This document shows, piece after piece, positions 29,794 through 35,756 of a stretch of 35,756 bases of DNA; position 1 is the stretch's first letter; every line of letters starts with the position of its first letter. The stretch comes from Isotricha intestinalis. Its lineage: Eukaryota > Ciliophora > Litostomatea > Vestibuliferida > Isotrichidae. Position numbers and translations under genes: made by a program. Location of the stretch: the NCBI GenBank assembly GCA_023807065.1, contig JAJJLU010000507.1:1-35756 (forward strand), written 5' to 3'. The notes under the pieces were generated by a model. The model was not told the origin of the DNA and ran no database searches. It saw only the letters and a list, made by a program, of their open reading frames with translations.

Positions 29794-29890
29794 TTATACT
29801 TTCAAAATTTATTTACATTAAAAAAAATAAAAAAATAACAACATTAACCTAAATAAAGACTGAAAAATAATTAAAAAATCATTAATAAAA
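29794..29890. promoter_or_regulatory. 97-bp divergent promoter
   Basis: Separates the RING-CH ligase (-) and PPX1-like (+) start codons. It is A-rich, and the plus-strand start context is ATAAAAATG. Confidence 0.45.
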
Positions 29891-31057
29891 ATGTCTACAA
29901 ACCAATTTAATTATTTAAAAGCATTAAAAAAATTAAATGAAAGTCCCTTAATAACAAAAAGAACATATATATTAGGAAATACATCAGTTGATATGGATAG
30001 TGTATTAGCAGCATATTTATTAGCAATAGGAAAAAATATGAAAGAAAAAATAATATATATAGATGAAAACAATGAAATCCAAATAAATGAAAAAACTGAT
30101 AAAATATATTATCCAATATTAAATTGTAAAAGAGGAACATATCATCATAGATTAGATGGTCAATATGTATTTGAGAAATTTAAAATAGATGAAAATGATT
30201 TTTTATATAATGACGATGAATTTTTTTCAGAAGAAAAAATAAAATCAACTCAAAATACAGATTTTATTTTAGTTGATCATTCATTATTAGATTCAAAACA
30301 AAAGTATTTATCACCATATATTATTGAAGTTATTGATCATCATATTGTTCCTTCATATGATTTCCCTAATTTAAAAGATAGATGTATTCAATATCCAATT
30401 GGTTCATGTACTACTTTAATTTTATTAAATTATTTTGTTAAAAATTTTCCCTTAATGTTTATTTCTCCTTTGTTTTCAGTTACTGCGATTTTATTAGACA
30501 CTGAAAATTTCAAAGAATCTTTTTATGGTAATAGATGGGTTGATTTAGATAAAATTGTTTTAGATTTAATTATTAAATATTCTCCTGTTGATGTTAATAT
30601 TACTGAATATTATAAAAAGGTTCAAGGAGAAAAAACTAATGTTGAAAGAAATTTAGCTTTAGGAATTAATGTTTTATTTGAAAAAGATAAAAAAACTTTT
30701 GATTGGGAAAAAAATAAAGTTGAATGGAGTGCTATTCCTGTTTCTTATTTGAAAGTTATGGATAAATTTAATTATAATTCTTTAAATGATTATTTTGATC
30801 GATTGAAAAATGAAAGAAAATATTATGTATCGAATTCTGTTTTAGATTCTGGAGATAAGTTAATGACTGTTTATTCTTTTGATAATTTTAATGGAGTTAA
30901 TAGAGATAATATTCAAAATAAGTTAAAAGAAAAATATGGTGATAATTTAAAGGATTTGAAATTTGATGATGAAAAAAAAACTCTCTTTATTCAATTACCT
31001 AATACATCTAGTAGAAAAAGTACTGAACCTATTTTTAGATATATATTTAATGAATGA
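29891..31057 (+). CDS. PPX1: DHH-family exopolyphosphatase/Prune-type phosphatase (PPX1-like)
   Basis: 388 residues, near yeast PPX1 (397). DHH-superfamily metal motifs are present in order: GNTSVDMDS (D34, D36), LVDHS (D129, H130), VIDHH (D149-H151), then a GSCTT segment, and a later acidic site around LLDTENF. The C-terminal third fits a DHHA2 domain. Cytosolic PPX1 removes terminal phosphate from inorganic polyphosphate using divalent metal; animal Prune has related cyclic-nucleotide and short-chain activity, so the exact substrate is inference. The gene is intronless, with an AAAAATG start context and a TGA stop. Confidence 0.88.
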   Translation: MSTNQFNYLKALKKLNESPLITKRTYILGNTSVDMDSVLAAYLLAIGKNMKEKIIYIDENNEIQINEKTDKIYYPILNCKRGTYHHRLDGQYVFEKFKIDENDFLYNDDEFFSEEKIKSTQNTDFILVDHSLLDSKQKYLSPYIIEVIDHHIVPSYDFPNLKDRCIQYPIGSCTTLILLNYFVKNFPLMFISPLFSVTAILLDTENFKESFYGNRWVDLDKIVLDLIIKYSPVDVNITEYYKKVQGEKTNVERNLALGINVLFEKDKKTFDWEKNKVEWSAIPVSYLKVMDKFNYNSLNDYFDRLKNERKYYVSNSVLDSGDKLMTVYSFDNFNGVNRDNIQNKLKEKYGDNLKDLKFDDEKKTLFIQLPNTSSRKSTEPIFRYIFNE

Positions 31058-31262
31058 ATAATTTTTGTTTTTAAGAAGTTTTATTTTGAGCGATATTTAA
31101 ATTTAAAAAAAATTTAGTTTTTAATTTTATTTTGGAGTTGAAAAAGAACATTTTAATTTTCTTTTTTATTTTAAAAAATTGTATTTTAGTTTTAATAAAT
31201 TAATAATATACAAAAAAAATGATAAAAATCCAATAAAAAAAAACACATAACAAACTTTATAA

Positions 31263-33230
31263 TTAAACATTATTTTTTTGTCCAGCTCTAAAAATATTAG
31301 AAGTAACCTTATCCAAAATATCATTTTTATAAAGAGAAATACCATCTCTAACATCTAAATTATTTTTAGCAATATTTAATAAAATAGGAAGTAAATCAAT
31401 TAAAGCTAAATCATCAACATCTTTTCCCCAAAAGCTTCTAATAGTAATTCCATTATCTTTTTGTAATTTAAAATTTTGTGACATATTATCAACAATAATA
31501 ACTTTACTTAAATCTCTTCCTAATTTACTAATATCTTTTATAAAATCTCTTCCTATTATTGTTGTATGATTTCTATATAATCTATAATCAAAATATAATT
31601 TATTTTGTTCTATTGCATCTATTATAGGATCTGCATAATCTTTTGTACTGGCTGTGAAGATTACTAATTCAAAATATTTTTCTATTCCATCTAAAAATTC
31701 ATATAATCCAGGACGGAATTGTAATATTCCTTTTGTTTCATTTATTGGATCCATTTTAAAGTGAATTAATGTTTCATCTAAATCTAATACTAATGTATAT
31801 TTCTTTAAGGATTCTTTATTTAAATATGGTACAGGCATTTTATTCTCTATTATTATTAAATTTTTATTTTCTTCCATATATGATTTTGATGCTAAGACAC
31901 TTCCTTTTTTGTTTAATATTCGAAATATTTTATCACGGTAAAAATTGTTTAATTGTTCTATTTTCATATTATTAATATTTTGAAAGATATATATAAATTC
32001 TCTTATATTTCTTTGAATACCATTATAATTTAAGAAATTAGAATAATTTTTTATCAATACTCTTTGAATATTTATTACTGATCTACATAACATTTTTATA
32101 TCTTCCATTATATAACAATTTTCTGTTTTATTTCCTTTGATCAAATTTTCTAGTTTTTTAATCCAAACATTATAACCTGAAGAAACTATTTTACTGTATA
32201 AATATTTACTTATTAAAATTAATATATTATAATGATTAGCAATTAATTCTAATAACATTGAATTTGATTGATTATATAATATAGGATTAAATGATAAATC
32301 ATAAATTAAAATTATAGAAAATAATTCTAAATTAGTTGAATATTGAATTACTTTCTTATTTTTTTCTACTATAAAATATTTATCAAATTGATTACATAAT
32401 GATGAATTAAAATAAAAATTCCACCATTCAAAACATTCATTTGAACTTTCATTTACATTTTTAATAGAATTAATTATACTCATATATTTATCTGATAACA
32501 TTAGAATATCTTCAATATTTAAAATAGCACTTTTACTAATATTATTTCCAGATAAATAATTATTAGAAATTTTATTATTATCATTGTAACTATCTTTCAT
32601 ATTTTTAAAATTATTAATATGACTTTCTTGAATATTATTATCGTTAAAACAATTATTTTGAGTATTATTTAAAGTTGAATCACCATCAAAAGTTAATTTT
32701 TTACTATAAGTTGTATCTGCTGTTAAGGTCATATCAAATTTGTCGTTTTCTAAATTATTATTATATACTCTTGGACTTGTTTTATATCCTATTAAATTAT
32801 CATTTTTTTTCATTTGATAACTTGTAGGAGATTTAAGTAACCAAGCTTTTTTATTATATATTTGATTATTTGAACTATCATCTTTGTTTTTTTTATTATT
32901 AATTTTATTTAGATTATTTTCATAAATTTCTGTTTTCATAGTTTTATTATTATTTAATGTATTTAAATTCTGTTTTAAATTTTTATTTGGGAGAGTTTGA
33001 GAAATTTTAAAGGCTTTCATTGTTTGAGATAATGAATTTAAATCTTTTACAGAGTCTATTTTTAACGACTTATTATAATTTGTAATTATTGAGTTTGATT
33101 TTATTGTTTTTTTATTATTTACTTGAATCTTATGTGAATTTTGGTTATTATTATGTTTTTTATAATTTTGTAATGCTGGATTTGCTTCGTAATTTAAATC
33201 TTTTTGATTTAATTCTTTTTTATTTTCCAT
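31263..33230 (-). CDS. FCP/SCP-like (NIF) HAD phosphatase with long N-terminal extension
   Basis: 655 residues. The C-terminal 180 form a DxDxT phosphatase domain: VLDLDETLIHF (Asp483 nucleophile, Asp485), RPGLYEFLDGI, LVIFTASTKDYADPI, YRNHTTIIGRDFIKDISKLGRDL, VIIVDNM and FWGKDVDDLALIDLLPIL. This is the SCP/Dullard class, which dephosphorylates Ser/Thr such as those of the RNA polymerase II tail or lipin. The long N-terminal part is Asn/Lys/Ser-rich up to about residue 235 and probably disordered, then mixed helical (about 240-460) with no known domain. There is no membrane segment as in Dullard. The stop is TAA. Confidence 0.9.
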   Translation of the reverse strand: MENKKELNQKDLNYEANPALQNYKKHNNNQNSHKIQVNNKKTIKSNSIITNYNKSLKIDSVKDLNSLSQTMKAFKISQTLPNKNLKQNLNTLNNNKTMKTEIYENNLNKINNKKNKDDSSNNQIYNKKAWLLKSPTSYQMKKNDNLIGYKTSPRVYNNNLENDKFDMTLTADTTYSKKLTFDGDSTLNNTQNNCFNDNNIQESHINNFKNMKDSYNDNNKISNNYLSGNNISKSAILNIEDILMLSDKYMSIINSIKNVNESSNECFEWWNFYFNSSLCNQFDKYFIVEKNKKVIQYSTNLELFSIILIYDLSFNPILYNQSNSMLLELIANHYNILILISKYLYSKIVSSGYNVWIKKLENLIKGNKTENCYIMEDIKMLCRSVINIQRVLIKNYSNFLNYNGIQRNIREFIYIFQNINNMKIEQLNNFYRDKIFRILNKKGSVLASKSYMEENKNLIIIENKMPVPYLNKESLKKYTLVLDLDETLIHFKMDPINETKGILQFRPGLYEFLDGIEKYFELVIFTASTKDYADPIIDAIEQNKLYFDYRLYRNHTTIIGRDFIKDISKLGRDLSKVIIVDNMSQNFKLQKDNGITIRSFWGKDVDDLALIDLLPILLNIAKNNLDVRDGISLYKNDILDKVTSNIFRAGQKNNV

Positions 33231-33808
33231 ATTTATATTTATATATTTTAAGTTTTTAAAAAAATGATAATTTAATAATAAAATATGATAAGTTTATAAT
33301 TTATCGCAAATTCTATTGAATTATTAATTGTATCTTTATCTCTTTATTTTAAATCACAATTAAGAATATTCAACATATTAATTGAAAAGCCGTTTTCGAA
33401 TTTTTGTATTTTCATAAATTTTTTTTTAATAATTATATTAGTTTAATCTCTTGTCTGAAATTTGAGAATATATTTTATCTTTAGTATCATGAAATTTTAA
33501 CTTGATTGTACATTTGTATTTTATTTTATATAATATAATTGATAATACATTCCCTGATTTCAATTTATATATACTATCTTATTAATTTAATAATAATTTG
33601 AAAAACAAAACTTATAAGCTCTATTAAATATATATATTAATTACTATTATATAGTTCAAAAATATTTGTTTAAGACGTTTTTAAACATCATAAAATTATT
33701 AAAATATATAATACGTGTTTATTCGAAACAATGAATAAATAAGTAAAATATATTTAAAAAATATATATATAAACTAAAATAGAGAATTACAAATTATCAT
33801 TATCTTAA
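33231..33808. other. Intergenic region between two minus-strand genes
   Basis: 578 bp holding the promoter of the phosphatase gene and the 3' flank of the MORN gene. No ORF, repeat or RNA gene supported. Confidence 0.5.
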
Positions 33809-35398
33809 TTAACTCTTATTATTCATAATCAAATTATAAATAAAATGAATTAATTGATTAGTATTCATATTAAATAAATTCCAATATTTTTTATATTTAC
33901 TTTCTATAAAATTTAAGCACATAATACCAGATTTAAAACTTTTAATTTTAATTCCACTTCTAAACAAGCCATAATAACATATATTATTTTTAATTTTAAT
34001 AAAAGGCCCATTAATTTTTCCTTTATTCCAAAAACCAATAATACAATTTAAAATAAAAAAATCATTTAAATATATTCCAAAACCATCTTTTTTCCCATTT
34101 TGATAAAACCCAAAATATTTTTTTTTATTATTCCAAGAAAATATACCAAAACCATTTAAATCATTATTAAAAACTTCTCCTTCGTAATTTTTCCCATCAT
34201 TATAAACAAAAATACCATAACCTTCAATAATATCATTATTAAATTGACCATAATATATTGTTCCATCATCCCATTTATAAGTTCCAATACCATTTTTTTT
34301 ATGTTCCTTAAACTCACCATAATATATTGATGAATCACTCCAAATTTGAATTCCTATTCCATTTATTTTATCATTTTCCCATTCTCCTTCTAATACCATT
34401 GATTTTTTTGTTGATTTAAATATTCCATACCCATTTGGTTTATTATTTATATAAAATCCTGAAAAATGAGAATTTGAATTACAATCTGAAAATTTACAGA
34501 AATTATTTATTTTATTTTCTGAAAAAATACCTATTAATTTATAATTATCTTCCCATTTTATTATTCCAAAATTTGTTTTTAGATTGTTTACTTTTGTTCC
34601 AATAAATTTAAAATTTTTTGGTTTTTTTATAAATAAACCTCTTATTTTATCAATTGATAAATCATCAAAATTTTCTTCTTCTAATTGTTGTTTATTTATA
34701 ATATTATTATTTGTATTTTTTGTACTATTACTTGTTATATCTTCAATAAAAGATTCTTTTAATTTTTGATTTTCTGTTAATTGAGGAAGATTATATGAAG
34801 AAGGTAAATTATATAATGTTTGACATGAATATTTTTTTCCTATCACTATTGATTTTTTATTCTTTGTTTTTACAACATTATTATTTTCATTAATTTCTAA
34901 TAAAGAAAATTTATATCTATATTTTTCCTTATCAACTTTTTCTATAATAGAATTTGATTTATTTATTATTATTTTTTTTGGATTTAAAAGTGATATTGAA
35001 GAATTTTCACTTGAATTACTTATATTTGATCTTACACTTAAATTATTATTTTCATTTATTTTTAAATTAATTATATCTCCTTTTTTAAATTTTTGTTCTT
35101 TATTTTCTTTTATATTTATTGGTTTTATATTTTTTCGAAGTAAACTTCTTCTTATTAAAACTTTTTTCCTTATTTTTCTATTTGTAATTATTCTTTGTGT
35201 TTCATTATTTTTATTTCCAATTATAATTTTTTCTTCAATTTCTGAGTTTTTATTATTTAATTTTATTTCTTTTGTTTTCTCTCTTAAAGATTTTGAATAT
35301 TTTAATATTTTACTTGGAGCATTTATATTTTTTATAATTTTTTGATTTGAATAACTTACTGTGAAATCAACCTTTTTTTTTGATTTTTGATTTCCCAT
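33809..35398 (-). CDS. MORN-repeat protein with N-myristoylation-type start
   Basis: 529 residues. The N-terminus MGNQKSKKK fits the N-myristoylation consensus (Gly2, Ser6) and adds a basic cluster, suggesting attachment to a membrane. Residues about 10-240 are Asn/Lys/Ser-rich and probably disordered. From about 290 to 460 there are at least five MORN repeats, for example YYGEFKEHKKNGIGTYKWDDG, YYGQFNNDIIEGYGIFVYNDG, YEGEVFNNDLNGFGIFSW and FGFYQNGKKDGFGIY. MORN repeats form an extended beta-sheet used in cortical scaffolds and membrane-associated assemblies of protists. It is the last gene before the chromosome end, about 340 bp from the telomeric repeat. The stop is TAA. Confidence 0.9.
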   Translation of the reverse strand: MGNQKSKKKVDFTVSYSNQKIIKNINAPSKILKYSKSLREKTKEIKLNNKNSEIEEKIIIGNKNNETQRIITNRKIRKKVLIRRSLLRKNIKPINIKENKEQKFKKGDIINLKINENNNLSVRSNISNSSENSSISLLNPKKIIINKSNSIIEKVDKEKYRYKFSLLEINENNNVVKTKNKKSIVIGKKYSCQTLYNLPSSYNLPQLTENQKLKESFIEDITSNSTKNTNNNIINKQQLEEENFDDLSIDKIRGLFIKKPKNFKFIGTKVNNLKTNFGIIKWEDNYKLIGIFSENKINNFCKFSDCNSNSHFSGFYINNKPNGYGIFKSTKKSMVLEGEWENDKINGIGIQIWSDSSIYYGEFKEHKKNGIGTYKWDDGTIYYGQFNNDIIEGYGIFVYNDGKNYEGEVFNNDLNGFGIFSWNNKKKYFGFYQNGKKDGFGIYLNDFFILNCIIGFWNKGKINGPFIKIKNNICYYGLFRSGIKIKSFKSGIMCLNFIESKYKKYWNLFNMNTNQLIHFIYNLIMNNKS

Positions 35399-35735
35399 TT
35401 TTTATTCTTTAATTTTTTTAATCATATGAAATTGAATAAGAAAAAATAATGAAATAAACAATTTCATTTTTGTATAATGTTTTAATTTATCATTAAATAC
35501 TTTCTTGATTATAATTATTAAAAATTGAATTTTTATAGAAATTTTAAATAAAAAAATAATAATAATAATTGAACCTTAATATAAACTTAAATTTCATGAT
35601 AATGAATAAATTATCCAAAAATTTTGAAAATTTTAAATCATTTATTTATAATTTAATGTTTTTATTGTTTATCTTAATTATTTTTGATTAAATTTTTAAT
35701 TAATAAAGAAAATAACCAAACATTTTTCTCACTTT
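35399..35735. other. Short subtelomeric spacer
   Basis: 337 bp of AT-rich sequence between the MORN gene start and the telomeric repeat. It must contain the MORN promoter. No satellite or repeated subtelomeric element seen. Confidence 0.55.
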
Positions 35736-35756
35736 TTGGGGATTGGGGCTTGGGGA
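35736..35756 (+). repeat. Telomeric repeat (TTGGGGA-type), chromosome end
   Basis: The window ends with TTGGGGA, TTGGGGC, TTGGGGA, three 7-base units, in sequence otherwise about 80-85% A+T. The opposite strand is CCCCAA-based, the class found in ciliates. The middle unit has one substitution (A to C). Only three units are visible because the window stops here. Confidence 0.85.

Noticed and set aside
1..35756. tRNA, rRNA, snRNA genes or CRISPR arrays
   Set aside because: I looked for GC-richer stems, B-box-like GTTCGAAT motifs and regular spaced repeats and found none. A covariance-model scan would be decisive.

Overview
This window is extremely AT-rich DNA (about 80% A+T or more) from a single-celled eukaryote, most likely a ciliate macronuclear chromosome end. 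The last 21 bases (35736-35756) are three exact 7-base units, TTGGGGA, TTGGGGC, TTGGGGA, which read CCCCAAN-type on the other strand. This is the C4A2-class telomere typical of ciliates. The genes use the standard genetic code: TAA ends most frames, TAG ends the ATG13-like gene, TGA ends two genes, and no conserved gene contains an in-frame TAA or TAG. That argues against Tetrahymena, Paramecium and Ichthyophthirius. It fits a standard-code lineage such as the litostome rumen ciliates (Entodinium and relatives), but the taxonomic call is inference.

Layout, left to right: a coiled-coil protein running off the left edge (-); a cyclin-dependent kinase (+); an unknown basic protein (-); CPSF2/CFT2, a pre-mRNA 3'-end processing factor (+); an IQ-motif protein with a 35-nt intron (+); V-ATPase catalytic subunit A (-); a RING/B-box coiled-coil protein (+); a Derlin (-); a decayed ARL-type GTPase pseudogene (+); a casein-kinase-1-like kinase (+); a 1.2 kb gene-free stretch holding a stop-riddled, partly coding-like frame; a full-size ABCA transporter (-); an ATG13-like autophagy protein (-); a small C-terminally anchored membrane protein (-); an LPCAT/PlsC-type acyltransferase (+); a RING/TRAF-zinc-finger protein (-); a possible START/SRPBCC-like protein (+); a RING-CH (MARCH-type) membrane E3 ligase (-); a PPX1/Prune-type DHH phosphatase (+); a DxDxT FCP/SCP-type phosphatase (-); and a MORN-repeat protein with a myristoylation-type N-terminus (-), whose start lies about 340 bp from the telomere.

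Genes are mostly intronless, densely packed and often divergent. Start codons in divergent pairs can be only 33-97 bp apart, which implies bidirectional promoters. Most starts sit in an A-rich context (AAA or AAAA before ATG). There is no operon logic. The genes are ordinary eukaryotic housekeeping and signalling genes: mRNA processing, V-ATPase, ERAD, autophagy, lipid remodelling, ubiquitin ligases, polyphosphate and kinase/phosphatase signalling.

I found no convincing new multi-gene system. The most unusual items are the telomeric end, an inverted repeat flanking the CDK gene together with a second direct copy of its promoter region, the ARL pseudogene with a mutated start codon, the stop-riddled frame at 16990-17745, and a CK1-like kinase lacking the catalytic-loop lysine.
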